A stretch of 64,000 nucleotides of DNA, taken from Chitinophaga agrisoli (GTDB taxonomy: Bacteria; Bacteroidota; Bacteroidia; Chitinophagales; Chitinophagaceae). The stretch's first letter is position 1; each line of letters begins with the position of its first letter. Of this stretch, positions 8,449-16,888 are shown piece by piece. Under the pieces are notes generated by a model, which was given only the letters and a program-made list of their open reading frames with translations, had not been told where the DNA came from and made no database searches. The position numbers and the translations under genes are program-made. Location of the stretch: positions 346,347-410,346 of the forward strand of contig NZ_VUOC01000001.1 in the NCBI RefSeq assembly GCF_008386695.1, in the 5' to 3' direction.

Positions 8449-9021
8449 ATGTACAACCTGAAAATAATTACCTCTACTACACGGCCCGGCAGAAAAGGAC
8501 CTGCTATTGCTAACTGGATAGCTAACATCGCTGCACAGAACCCTGAGCTGAACATCGAGATCCTGGAACTGGGCGAGATCAATCTGCCTATGATGGATGA
8601 ACAGCACCACCCGGCTATGCGTAAATATGAGCATGCCCATACCAAAGCCTGGAGCGCTACCATCGAAAATGCAGATGCTTTCATTATTGTTACTGCGGAA
8701 TACAATTTTGGTATCCCCGCCCCGCTGAAAAATGCATTGGATTACCTGTTTCATGAGTGGAACCATAAACCGGTGGGTATTGTAAGCTATGGCGGTATAT
8801 CCGGCGGCACGCGCGCCGCCCAGATGCTGAAGCAGGTAGTGACTACGCTTAAGATGTTCCCTTTATATGAGACAGTGATCCTTCCTTTCTATAGTCAACA
8901 TATGGAGAACGATCAGTTCAAGGGCACTGAGTCTGCTAATGCTTCTGCACAGCTTATGCTGAAGGAATTACACCGCGTTATACCTGCTATGCAGATCATG
9001 CGGGAAGTACAGCCTGCTTAA
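8449..9021 (+). CDS. NADPH-dependent FMN reductase family protein
   Basis: This 190-aa flavodoxin-like protein starts with the phosphate-binding segment of the family (IITSTTRPGRKG, FMN phosphate loop). It has a central VTAEYNFGIPAPLKNALDYL motif that binds the isoalloxazine ring and a glycine-rich SYGGISGGTRAAQM. Relatives (azoreductase/chromate-reductase-like, COG0431) transfer electrons from NAD(P)H through FMN to quinones, azo dyes or other acceptors in the cytoplasm. The natural substrate is not evident. It is a single gene with a hairpin terminator 40 bp downstream. Confidence 0.92.
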   Translation: MYNLKIITSTTRPGRKGPAIANWIANIAAQNPELNIEILELGEINLPMMDEQHHPAMRKYEHAHTKAWSATIENADAFIIVTAEYNFGIPAPLKNALDYLFHEWNHKPVGIVSYGGISGGTRAAQMLKQVVTTLKMFPLYETVILPFYSQHMENDQFKGTESANASAQLMLKELHRVIPAMQIMREVQPA

Positions 9022-9061
9022 TTCCACAACGGACGTTTTATAATTCGATACTTCTATCTAA

Positions 9062-9088
9062 TAAAAGGGAGCCTATGGTTCCCTTTTA
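9062..9088 (+). terminator. Terminator of the FMN reductase gene
   Basis: TAAAAGGGA (9062-9070) pairs with TCCCTTTTA (9080-9088). Three further pairs (one G-T) bring the stem to about 12 bp around a TAT loop. Confidence 0.7.
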
Positions 9089-9146
9089 ACATTCCATTAA
9101 GTCCCCATCCACCGCTTTTTAACTTTTCCTTTGTGCAGATACCCCC

Positions 9147-9154
9147 TAAATTTG
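9147..9154 (+). promoter_or_regulatory. Putative -7 box of the double-PDZ gene
   Basis: TAAATTTG matches TAnnTTTG, 22 bp before the ATG at 9177. At the -33 position TTTT (9124-9127) is spaced by 19 bp; the nearby TTTG at 9130-9133 is too close. Confidence 0.5.
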
Positions 9155-9176
9155 TCGTATTAAAATTTAGTATATC

Positions 9177-10223
9177 ATGGGAAAGTTACTCCAAACGCTG
9201 ACCCTGGCAGGATTGACCTGCTATGCGCTGCTGACGGCGCCGATAGCGAAGGCGCAGGATGCAGACGCCCCTGGCAAAAAATCCGATAAGCTGGGCGAAT
9301 ATGATGAGATCATCATCAAACGAAAAACTAACCAGGACGGTAAGGTAACCGTCGAGATCAAGGATGGCGAGGTATGGGTAGACGGCAAGAAGCTGGAAGA
9401 GTACAAAGATGGCGACCTGACCGTATACCGCCGCAAGATCCGGCCGATGGATGGCAATGCTTTGTCGTTTAATGGCCCGCGTGGCGGCATGTCATTCTTC
9501 AATAATGATGACGATGACAACGACGGCGGCATGGTGATTGGTGGCAGTAAAGCCTTGCTGGGCGTGCTTTCTGAAAAGAAAGAAGCTGCAGGCGTTACCA
9601 TTAAACAGGTATCCAAAGACAGCCCGGCAGATAAAGCCGGCCTGAAAGCAGGTGATGTGATCACCGCGGTAGATGCGGATAAGATCGCAGAGCCGCAGGA
9701 CCTGTTTGAAAAGATAGGCGAACATGATCCCGGCGATAAGGTAACCATTACCTATCTGCGGGATGGGAAGGAGCACAAAGCGACGGCTACGCTGGATGAG
9801 CGGAAAGATGCCGGTACGTTCAACTTTTCACCGGCGCCGCGCGGCAATGGCAATGATAATTTCTTCCGGTTTGCGCCTCCCCGTGGGCGGCAGCCTTATG
9901 GCGGCGGCAATGGATTTGGCTGGTTCAATGAAGGCGATAACCGCGATACCCGCCTGGGATTATCTGTACAGGATACGGAAGATGGTAAAGGCGCCCGCGT
10001 ACTGGATGTGAACGAAGGCTCTGCAGCCGCTAAAGCCGGTTTTAAACAGGATGATATCATTACCTCTATTGGCGGCGAAGAAGTGAACTCTGCCAGGGAT
10101 GTAGTGAACAGCTATCGTGATAATAAGGATAAAGGCAGTATTACCGCTAAGGTGAAGCGTAATAATAAAGAGCAAACGCTGACCATTACGGTGCCAAAGA
10201 AATTGAATAAAGCAGACTTATGA
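9177..10223 (+). CDS. Secreted protein with two PDZ domains and no protease domain
   Basis: This 348-aa protein has a signal peptide (residues 1 to about 26, ending AKAQ). An N-terminal segment (about 35-90) is rich in charged beta-like repeats, followed by an acidic loop with DDDDDND near residue 112. PDZ domain 1 (about 120-205) includes LLGVLSEKKEAAGVTIKQV and KAGLKAGDVITAVD. A Gly/Asn/Pro-rich linker (about 215-255) leads to PDZ domain 2 (about 256-343), with RLGLSVQDTEDGKGARVLDV and KAGFKQDDIITSIGG. The double-PDZ layout is that of the HtrA/DegP C-terminus, but the trypsin-like domain and catalytic triad are absent. It may be a periplasmic scaffold or adaptor that binds protein C-termini. 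Monocistronic. Confidence 0.88.
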   Translation: MGKLLQTLTLAGLTCYALLTAPIAKAQDADAPGKKSDKLGEYDEIIIKRKTNQDGKVTVEIKDGEVWVDGKKLEEYKDGDLTVYRRKIRPMDGNALSFNGPRGGMSFFNNDDDDNDGGMVIGGSKALLGVLSEKKEAAGVTIKQVSKDSPADKAGLKAGDVITAVDADKIAEPQDLFEKIGEHDPGDKVTITYLRDGKEHKATATLDERKDAGTFNFSPAPRGNGNDNFFRFAPPRGRQPYGGGNGFGWFNEGDNRDTRLGLSVQDTEDGKGARVLDVNEGSAAAKAGFKQDDIITSIGGEEVNSARDVVNSYRDNKDKGSITAKVKRNNKEQTLTITVPKKLNKADL

Positions 10224-10279
10224 TAATGAGGTAGTGGAGTTGTGAGATTAATTTGATATGGTTTTAAGTGTGTGAAGAT

Positions 10280-10306
10280 GCCCGTTTGCCGTAATGGCGA
10301 GCGGGC
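10280..10306 (+). terminator. Terminator after the double-PDZ gene
   Basis: GCCCGTTTGCC (10280-10290) pairs with GGCGAGCGGGC (10296-10306) through 11 bp including two G-T pairs. ACTTTACTTT follows. It lies 4 bp from the end of the convergent aldehyde dehydrogenase gene. Confidence 0.65.
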
Positions 10307-10309
10307 ACT

Positions 10310-11680
10310 TTACTTTATAAGCAGTTTTACATATTTGAGCTTGTTTTTGAAGGGGGGATATTTCATCGGCACATCCAGCCAGGTGGCGGTACGCATAATG
10401 CCTTTGGGATGGGTAAAGGTATCGAAGCTGTAACGGCCGTGGTAATGTCCCATACCGCTGGCGCCCACGCCGCCAAAGGGCAGCTCCGGATTGGTGAGGT
10501 GTACCAGGGTATTGTTGATGCAGCCGCCGCCAAAACGTACCTGCTCTTCCAGCAGCTTACGGGTGGAGGCCCTTTTTGTGAATACATATAACGACAGCGG
10601 ATAAGGATGCCGGCGGATGAGCTGCATGGCTTCCTTCAAGTCATCAAAGGCTAGAACGGGCAGGATGGGGCCAAAGATCTCTTCCTGCATAATGGGAGAT
10701 GACCATTCTACTTCTTCTATCAGGGAGGGCGCTATGTACAGCTTTTCGCGATCTGCCCGGCCGCCGTGGATGATACGGCCCTGTTGCAGATAGGCGGTTA
10801 ACGTATCAAAGCGGCGGGCGTTGATGATACGGCCATAGTCCGGGCTGGCGGCAGGGTCCTGACCATACTGGTCTACGATCGCCTCTTCCATGGCGGCTAT
10901 GAGCGCGGCCTTTACCCGGCTGTGCACCAGTACATAGTCCGGCGCTACACAGGTTTGTCCTGCATTCCAGAATTTACCCCATACAATACGCCTGGCAGCC
11001 ACTTTGATATTTACGCGGTCATCCACCACGCAGGGCGATTTGCCACCCAGTTCCAGCGTTACCGGCGTTAAGTGCTGCGCCGCCATCTCCATCACTTTTT
11101 TACCCACGGCGGTGCTGCCGGTAAAGAATACATGATCAAAACGGTGCTCCATGAGGGCGGGTATCACCTCGCTCCCTTCGCCCTGGATGAGGGCAATGTA
11201 TTGGGGCGGAAAGGTGTCTGCGATAAGCCGTTCGATAACGGTGGCGGTATGCGGGGCCAGCTCGGAAGGCTTGAGCACCGCGCAGTTGCCGCCGGCGATA
11301 GCTCCGGCCAGAGGGCCCACCAGCAGCTGAAATGGGTAATTCCAGGGGGCGATGATGAGCGTGAGCCCCAGGGGCGAACGTATGATCTTACTATGGCTGG
11401 GGTAATGCTCCAGGGGGCTGGTGACCTCCTCTGGCTGCATCCAGCGTTTGAGGGAGGTGAGTATATGATCTATTTCTGTGTATAGAAAGCCTACTTCGCT
11501 GCCGTAGGCCTCCAGCGCGTGCTTGCCCATATCTGCATGCAGGGCCTCCAGGATGGCGTTTTCGTGCTTTTTAATGGCTTGTCTGAGCCGTTTAAGCTGC
11601 GTTTTGCGAAAAGCATAGGGCAAGGTGGCGCCGGAATCAAAATATGCTTGTTGGGCGGCATATATATCATTGATATTCAT
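10310..11680 (-). CDS. Aldehyde dehydrogenase (ALDH3-like)
   Basis: The protein is about 456 aa when started at the ATG at 11680 (MNINDIYAAQQAYF). The open frame continues to 11911, but the extra N-terminus is Cys/Pro/Ala-rich, unlike the family, and would overlap gatB, so the internal start is preferred. It has the NAD(P)-binding FFTGSTAVGKKV, the general-base Glu in TLELGGKSP and the nucleophile Cys in AGQTCVAPDY. The short C-terminus fits the ALDH3/AlkH branch, which oxidises medium- and long-chain or aromatic aldehydes. A C-terminal LPFGGVGASGMG segment is intact. The gene is divergent from gatB; no pathway neighbours indicate the substrate. Confidence 0.93.
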   Translation of the reverse strand: MNINDIYAAQQAYFDSGATLPYAFRKTQLKRLRQAIKKHENAILEALHADMGKHALEAYGSEVGFLYTEIDHILTSLKRWMQPEEVTSPLEHYPSHSKIIRSPLGLTLIIAPWNYPFQLLVGPLAGAIAGGNCAVLKPSELAPHTATVIERLIADTFPPQYIALIQGEGSEVIPALMEHRFDHVFFTGSTAVGKKVMEMAAQHLTPVTLELGGKSPCVVDDRVNIKVAARRIVWGKFWNAGQTCVAPDYVLVHSRVKAALIAAMEEAIVDQYGQDPAASPDYGRIINARRFDTLTAYLQQGRIIHGGRADREKLYIAPSLIEEVEWSSPIMQEEIFGPILPVLAFDDLKEAMQLIRRHPYPLSLYVFTKRASTRKLLEEQVRFGGGCINNTLVHLTNPELPFGGVGASGMGHYHGRYSFDTFTHPKGIMRTATWLDVPMKYPPFKNKLKYVKLLIK

Positions 11681-11897
11681 ATTGATAATATGCGGATGAG
11701 CGATTGTCATACAGAATAACTTCATTACTAATGTACTGATAAAAAGCGAAGGGGCCGCGCAGTGGGCTGGTGGAGCCGGGTGGGCGGAGCGGGTGGGCGC
11801 AGCGGGGCCGGTGGATATGAGAAGTGCGGATAAAAATATATCTTCGCCTCCACACATTGCATGGCAGCGTATCTGCACAAATGCACCTTGAATTTTT

Positions 11898-13352
11898 ATG
11901 AGCGCGAACATTGACTATAACAAGTATGAGACGGTAATCGGGCTGGAAGTACATGCCCAATTGCTCACGGAGAGTAAGTTATTCTGCGGCGACAGTGCGG
12001 CGTTTGGCGGCGCTCCCAATACGCATATCAGCCCTATTACGCTGGGACATCCGGGCACGCTGCCCCGTATGAACCACAAAGCGGTGGAATATGCCGTTAA
12101 GCTGGGCCTGGCTTGTCATTGCGGGATAGCGGAGGAAAATTATTTTGCACGTAAGAACTATTTTTACCCGGACCTTCCCAAAGGCTACCAGGTATCCCAA
12201 CATACGGCGCCCATCTGCAACGGGGGCTTTGTCACTATTATTACCGCGGACGGCGAGCGCAACGTGCAGCTGAACCGCATTCACCTGGAAGAAGACGCCG
12301 GTAAATCTATTCACGACCAGGAGCCGGATAACACCCTGGTAGATTATAACCGCGCCGGCGTGCCGCTGGTGGAGATCGTAACAGAGCCGGATATGCATAC
12401 CGGCGATGAGGCCTATGCCTATCTTACCGCCCTCAGAAGGCTGGTGCGCTGGCTGGGCGTATGCGACGGTAATATGGAAGAAGGCAGCATGCGCTGCGAC
12501 GCGAACATATCCATCCGCCTGAAAGGCGAAACCACCCTTGGCACCAAGGTGGAGGTAAAGAACATGAACTCCATCCGCAACGTAAAAAGGGCCATTGAGA
12601 ACGAAGTAAAACGGCAGATAGAGCTGCTGGAGACCGGTGGTACCATTATACAGGAAACCCGCAGTTTTGACGCCTCCAATGGCAGTTCTTTTTCCCTGCG
12701 CTCCAAAGAGGAAGCCAATGATTACCGGTACTTCCCGGAGCCGGACCTTGCCCCTTTCCGCCTGAGCCAGGAGCTCATTGGCGGCATAAAAGCGGCCTTA
12801 CCTGCCCTGCCGGATGAGCTGGTGCAGCAATATACTACCCAATACGGCCTGCCCGAATATGATGCCCGCGTACTGTGCGATGATAAGGCCACGGCGGATT
12901 ATTTTGCCCAGGTAGTAACCGCGGCGCCCCAGTATAAAGCCGCCGCCAACTGGCTGTTAGGCCCTGTAAAACAATACCTTAATGAACATACCGCAGGTAT
13001 GGAGCAGTTCCCGCTACCAGCCGCCTCACTGGCAGCGCTGATAACGCTGGTAGAATCCGGCAAGGTGAACTTTTCCATCGCCTCATCCCGTATATTCCCC
13101 GAAATGATCCAGCAACCCGGCCGTTCGCCGCTGGAGATAGCTACGGCCCTTAACCTGCTGCAGGATACCAATGCGGACAATATTTCGCCCATTATAGACG
13201 AGGTATTGGCTAAATACGCTGGTAAGGTGGCAGAATACAAAGCCGGCAAAAAAGGCATCCTATCCCTGTTTGTGGGCGAAGTAATGAAGCTGTCAAAAGG
13301 CAAAGCGGATCCAAAGCTCACCAACCAGCTGCTGCTGGAAAAGCTTAAATAG
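11898..13352 (+). CDS. gatB: Asp-tRNA(Asn)/Glu-tRNA(Gln) amidotransferase subunit B
   Basis: This 484-aa subunit binds the misacylated tRNA and phosphorylates its side chain, so that GatA-derived ammonia forms Gln- or Asn-tRNA. The N-terminus has the family signature VIGLEVHAQLLTESKLFCGD. PDLPKGYQVSQ and the GSMRCDANIS motif (metal/ATP site) follow, and the YqeY-like tRNA-binding tail lies in the last about 150 residues. The ATG at 11898 sits directly before the conserved start. gatA and gatC are not adjacent, as is usual in Bacteroidota. TATCTTCG at 11839-11846 is a one-mismatch -7 box about 50 bp upstream. Confidence 0.97.
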   Translation: MSANIDYNKYETVIGLEVHAQLLTESKLFCGDSAAFGGAPNTHISPITLGHPGTLPRMNHKAVEYAVKLGLACHCGIAEENYFARKNYFYPDLPKGYQVSQHTAPICNGGFVTIITADGERNVQLNRIHLEEDAGKSIHDQEPDNTLVDYNRAGVPLVEIVTEPDMHTGDEAYAYLTALRRLVRWLGVCDGNMEEGSMRCDANISIRLKGETTLGTKVEVKNMNSIRNVKRAIENEVKRQIELLETGGTIIQETRSFDASNGSSFSLRSKEEANDYRYFPEPDLAPFRLSQELIGGIKAALPALPDELVQQYTTQYGLPEYDARVLCDDKATADYFAQVVTAAPQYKAAANWLLGPVKQYLNEHTAGMEQFPLPAASLAALITLVESGKVNFSIASSRIFPEMIQQPGRSPLEIATALNLLQDTNADNISPIIDEVLAKYAGKVAEYKAGKKGILSLFVGEVMKLSKGKADPKLTNQLLLEKLK

Positions 13353-13406
13353 TGATGAACGGTTAGCCCCGGGCCTGTAAACCACTGTACAAATGGCGGT
13401 AAAGCC

Positions 13407-13435
13407 TGCCGTATGGGCAATACGGCACACTTTTC
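13407..13435 (+). terminator. Terminator of gatB
   Basis: TGCCGTAT (13407-13414) pairs with ATACGGCA (13420-13427), an 8-bp stem with a GGGCA loop, followed by CACTTTTCGTT. A second small inverted repeat, ATCACCC/GGGTGAT (13449-13455 and 13461-13467), follows just upstream of the next promoter. Confidence 0.65.
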
Positions 13436-13474
13436 GTTACATGAGCGGATCACCCCTTATGGGTGATTATTCCT

Positions 13475-13482
13475 TATTTTTG
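13475..13482 (+). promoter_or_regulatory. Putative -7 box of the TlpA-like lipoprotein gene
   Basis: TATTTTTG matches TAnnTTTG, with a predicted leader of about 45 nt. There is no TTTG at -33. The 7-bp inverted repeat ATCACCC/GGGTGAT (13449-13467) occupies that position and could be an operator. Confidence 0.45.
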
Positions 13483-13532
13483 GGTAATAAAATCATGAAA
13501 CCATCGGAAACAGGATCGAAAAAATACTTTGC

Positions 13533-14702
13533 ATGAAAAAAATAACATTATGGCTGGCCCTGGGTTTGTTGCTGGCAAGTTGCGGACAACAGACAGAGAA
13601 AGGCAATTTTAACATATCGGTGCATTTAGCCAACGCCCCGCTGGGTCCCGTATTCCTGGAAGAGCTAACCCTCAAGGAAGTGAAAGTGGCAGACACCACT
13701 ACCCTCAAAGACGCAAGCGGTAAATTTACCCTCAAAGGCACTGTGCCGGAGCAGGGCCTGTACCGCATCCGGTTTGGCAACAGTAAATACATCCTGCTGG
13801 CCCTGGACGCCGGCGATATGAAGATAGAAGGCGATTATGACAACCTGGATAAGATCAGCATAAAAGGCTCTGAAGCTTCTGCTGCTTTACAGGACCTTAT
13901 GACGGACGCTAACGCCAAAGGCCAGGCGCTTACTATGGAAATGCGCGCGGTTGACAGCCTGCAGGGCGCCCATCTGCCTGACAGCGTTCTGCAAGAGAAG
14001 GTGAAAGCCCTGCAGCAAAAGGAATCTGATCTGCAGCAATCTTTTATCGCCTATGCGGACAAAACGCCTTACCCCGCCAATGCGGTATTTGCATTGAGCA
14101 TGATCAGCAACCCGGAGATACTGATAGATCAAAAACAGGTGATCACCAACGTGGAAAAACGTTTTCCGGAGAATACGCTGGTAAAAAGCCTTGCCGGCCG
14201 TATTAACGAAATTGAGCAGCAGGTAGCTACCGGCGGTAAAGCCAACGCGGACAGCGGCGCTGAAGAAGAAAGCATGTCTGCCGTAAAGGTGGGTGATATG
14301 GCCCCTGATTTTACGCTGCCGGATCCTTCCGGGAAGATGGTAAAACTGTCTTCTTTCCGTGGTAAATACGTACTGGTGGATTTCTGGGCCAGCTGGTGCC
14401 AGCCCTGCCGTATGGAAAACCCGAATGTGGTAAAAGCTTATCAACAGTATAAGAACAAGAATTTCACCATACTGGGTGTTTCCCTGGACAAAAAGAAAGA
14501 AAACTGGGTGCAGGCGATACAGGCAGACGGCCTTACCTGGAGCCATGTGAGCGATCTGAAATTCTGGGATTCTGCCGTAGTGCCTTTATATGGCATTAAC
14601 GGTATCCCTACCAATTTCCTGATGGACCCTAAGGGTAAAGTGATCGCCGCTAATTTAAGGGGTCCCGCACTGGAGCAGAAGCTGCAGGAAGTAGTGAAAT
14701 AA
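13533..14702 (+). CDS. TlpA-like thiol-disulfide lipoprotein with N-terminal DUF4369-type domain
   Basis: This 389-aa protein has a lipoprotein signal peptide with the lipobox LLLASC (Cys17). The N-terminal half (about 25-230) has the beta-rich pattern of the DUF4369 domain common in Bacteroidota (FNISVHLANAPLGPVFLEEL). The C-terminal half (about 248-389) is a TlpA/AhpC-type thioredoxin domain with the active site W285-ASW-C289-QP-C292 and the cis-Pro segment GIPTNF. It probably keeps envelope protein cysteines reduced or acts in cytochrome maturation on the periplasmic membrane face. Both cysteines are present, unlike the protein at 2434-2946. Monocistronic, with its own putative promoter. 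Confidence 0.93.
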   Translation: MKKITLWLALGLLLASCGQQTEKGNFNISVHLANAPLGPVFLEELTLKEVKVADTTTLKDASGKFTLKGTVPEQGLYRIRFGNSKYILLALDAGDMKIEGDYDNLDKISIKGSEASAALQDLMTDANAKGQALTMEMRAVDSLQGAHLPDSVLQEKVKALQQKESDLQQSFIAYADKTPYPANAVFALSMISNPEILIDQKQVITNVEKRFPENTLVKSLAGRINEIEQQVATGGKANADSGAEEESMSAVKVGDMAPDFTLPDPSGKMVKLSSFRGKYVLVDFWASWCQPCRMENPNVVKAYQQYKNKNFTILGVSLDKKKENWVQAIQADGLTWSHVSDLKFWDSAVVPLYGINGIPTNFLMDPKGKVIAANLRGPALEQKLQEVVK

Positions 14703-14730
14703 TCTTTTAAGACCGTATTATATAAAGAAT

Positions 14731-14752
14731 GGGATGGCATCGCTGCCATCCC
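14731..14752. terminator. Bidirectional terminator between the TlpA-like gene and the first sus cluster
   Basis: GGGATGGCA (14731-14739) and TGCCATCCC (14744-14752) form a 9-bp stem, extended by AAGAA/TTCTT outside a one-base bulge. Convergent genes end on both sides. Confidence 0.75.
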
Positions 14753-14782
14753 TTCTTATTTTGTCCTAATTCGAGAGCGTTG

Positions 14783-15301
14783 TTATGGTTCAATACGCAG
14801 GCGGCACTGAACGGGAACAATGGTGCTGTTATCTTCCATTGTTAAGAGGAACATCATGGCCCTTTCTACCAGCGTACCTGCGGTTACAGTTGCCGGGATC
14901 ACATTGCCGGCGCCGGTTAGTTTGCTATTCCATTCTGTAATGGAGGTAGTGATGGTAACGGTAGTACCATTCACCGTAACAGGCGCATCCAGGTAAGATG
15001 TTATAGCGGCGTTGGTTACGTTACCCGGCGTAATGGAGGTAGCACCGGCAATAGCCCTGGTTACTTCTTTGATCTTTACGCTGGCGTTTGAGGGGATGCT
15101 CATGGTTATTTTTATAACGCCATCACCACTCAGCTTTAGTTTATAATATGGGTTGAAACCATAGGTGGTAGCCCCATCAAAAGTGACCGGTATCTCCGGC
15201 TTGTTATCCTTTACCAGATCGTCTGTGAAGTCTTTGCTGCAGGCGGTGAACATGGTGGCCAGCAGGGCAAAGAATGTTATCTTATTCAATATCTTTTTCA
15301 T
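14783..15301 (-). CDS. Lipoprotein of unknown function, third gene of susCD cluster 1
   Basis: This 172-aa protein has a lipoprotein signal peptide (lipobox MFTAC, Cys21). The mature part is Thr/Val/Ile-rich and reads as beta-sandwich strands (ATTYGFNPYYKLKLSG, then VNGTTVTITTSITEW). I do not recognise a named family. It lies 79 bp after the susD gene on the same strand, just before the terminator, where SusE/SusF-like surface glycan-binding lipoproteins often sit. A ligand-binding role in the same uptake complex is inferred from position only. Confidence 0.8.
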   Translation of the reverse strand: MKKILNKITFFALLATMFTACSKDFTDDLVKDNKPEIPVTFDGATTYGFNPYYKLKLSGDGVIKITMSIPSNASVKIKEVTRAIAGATSITPGNVTNAAITSYLDAPVTVNGTTVTITTSITEWNSKLTGAGNVIPATVTAGTLVERAMMFLLTMEDNSTIVPVQCRLRIEP

Positions 15302-15380
15302 CTGCGATTAGTTTAATCTTGTTTAAGGCAGGCAAGCTTCCCGCCTCATGCGGGAACAGGTTCCACCGTTTCAGTTGCTA

Positions 15381-16868
15381 TCAATCAACGTCCCACCAAA
15401 CTTTAACGTTGGGTAAAGGCGCGGGTGAAAAGTTAGGGTTCCTGGCCACTTCCTGATCGATATATTGCGCTCTTACCGGGCGTTTACCATCTATACCTAC
15501 AGCATTCTGGTGTTCTGCCATTACGGGGTAACCGGTACGGCGGTAATCGTTCCAGGCCTCCAGCGGGTTGCCGGTAAGGGCTATGTATTTCTGGGTGATG
15601 ATCTGTTCTACCTGCTGCGCTACTGTACCACTGAGGGTTACGACGGCAGCATTGGCGGCAAAATAGGCGTCAATAGCCGTGTTCTCCACGCCGGCATCCT
15701 GCATGGAGGCGCGGATCCCTTCTTTATACAGCGCATCGGCATTTGCATCCGGGATAGAGATATCCAGGGTAAGCGCGGCCTCTGCCAGTATAAAGGCCCG
15801 CTGTGCATTTGTGAGCAGGCGTACAGGGCCAACACCATCCAGGCCGGTGATCACGGTGCTTAACCTGGAGAAAGTGGTATTAGTTGGTATGGTGCCCCTG
15901 TAACCATTATCCAGGGTAACAAAATTACCGGAGGGTTTGGTCACCCAACGATCCAGACGGGGATCATTCAGGGCCTGCAGGCGGGTTACGTAACGGGTGC
16001 TTACCAGCATCTCATCACGGAAACTGCTCACATTAATTAGATAAAACAGCGGGCTTTGGCTGCCTACTACGTTACCAAACTTAACGCCCATATTCTCCGT
16101 GTTTGATTTGATATAGTCTGCAGCCAGCGCCTCGTTAATAACGGTAGCGGCCAAAGCCGGCTCTCTTTTACTGATCTGCAGGGCCAGTTTCATCAGCAGG
16201 GTGTAACCGGCTTTTTTCCAGTTGGCGAGGTTGCCGCCGTAGATCAGATCGTCTTTAGTTCCCGGTTTAAGAGCAGAGGTAGCATCCAGATCAGCAATGC
16301 CTTCGCGCACCAGGTCAAACAGGCTTTGTATGCCCAGGCCAGCGTTGCCTTTATAGATATCTTCCTGTTTATCCAGGCGGGGCTGCAGCACGCTATTACC
16401 TTCTGTGGGGTAATCGCGGCCTTTCAGGGCCTGGGAATAAGGGATATCGCCCCATATGTCTGTTGTAAAGGCAAAGGTATAACCGAGCATGATCTTCCCT
16501 ACGCCGGAATAGGCCTTGGAGTCCAACTCGTCGCCACGGCGTATCATATCCTTGAAGGCGATCAGGGAGCCGTCATAGAGGTCCAAACGCCATTGGTTGC
16601 CAAAGTCTGCGCCGTTGGTGTTGTAGATATCCCAGGTGGAAGGGCTGCCTGCAGTGCCGGTATGGTAGTCCATAATTACCTGGCCAAAGCGGTTCATATC
16701 GCCGGCGGCGGCAAAAGCGGCGCCAGACAGGCCGGATGCCAGCAACTGTGCAGGCTGTACTTCCAACGGGTTGTTGGGCGTATCATTTACATCCAGGTAT
16801 TTTTTACAACTGGTGGTGGCAACCGCCAGTAATACTATGGGTATATATTTAAGCAATCTTGTCGTCAT
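15381..16868 (-). CDS. SusD/RagB-family outer-membrane lipoprotein, cluster 1
   Basis: This 495-aa lipoprotein (lipobox about ATTSC, Cys21, followed by KKYLDVNDTPNNP, the SusD start motif) matches the SusD-like type 2 pattern (PF12771-like). Features include a TPR-type scaffold with FTTDIWGDIPYSQAL, the LNDPRLDRWV segment and a C-terminal PLEAWNDYRRTGYP. SusD proteins form the lid that closes over the SusC barrel and present ligand to it. It lies 20 bp after its susC partner. No enzymes accompany the cluster, so the substrate class cannot be inferred. Confidence 0.95.
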   Translation of the reverse strand: MTTRLLKYIPIVLLAVATTSCKKYLDVNDTPNNPLEVQPAQLLASGLSGAAFAAAGDMNRFGQVIMDYHTGTAGSPSTWDIYNTNGADFGNQWRLDLYDGSLIAFKDMIRRGDELDSKAYSGVGKIMLGYTFAFTTDIWGDIPYSQALKGRDYPTEGNSVLQPRLDKQEDIYKGNAGLGIQSLFDLVREGIADLDATSALKPGTKDDLIYGGNLANWKKAGYTLLMKLALQISKREPALAATVINEALAADYIKSNTENMGVKFGNVVGSQSPLFYLINVSSFRDEMLVSTRYVTRLQALNDPRLDRWVTKPSGNFVTLDNGYRGTIPTNTTFSRLSTVITGLDGVGPVRLLTNAQRAFILAEAALTLDISIPDANADALYKEGIRASMQDAGVENTAIDAYFAANAAVVTLSGTVAQQVEQIITQKYIALTGNPLEAWNDYRRTGYPVMAEHQNAVGIDGKRPVRAQYIDQEVARNPNFSPAPLPNVKVWWDVD

Positions 16869-16888
16869 CGTGTACTTGATTTTACTGT

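Noticed and set aside
10310-11911. Longer aldehyde dehydrogenase start at 11911
   Set aside because: The added 77 residues are Cys/Pro/Ala-rich, do not fit the family, and overlap the gatB start on the other strand.
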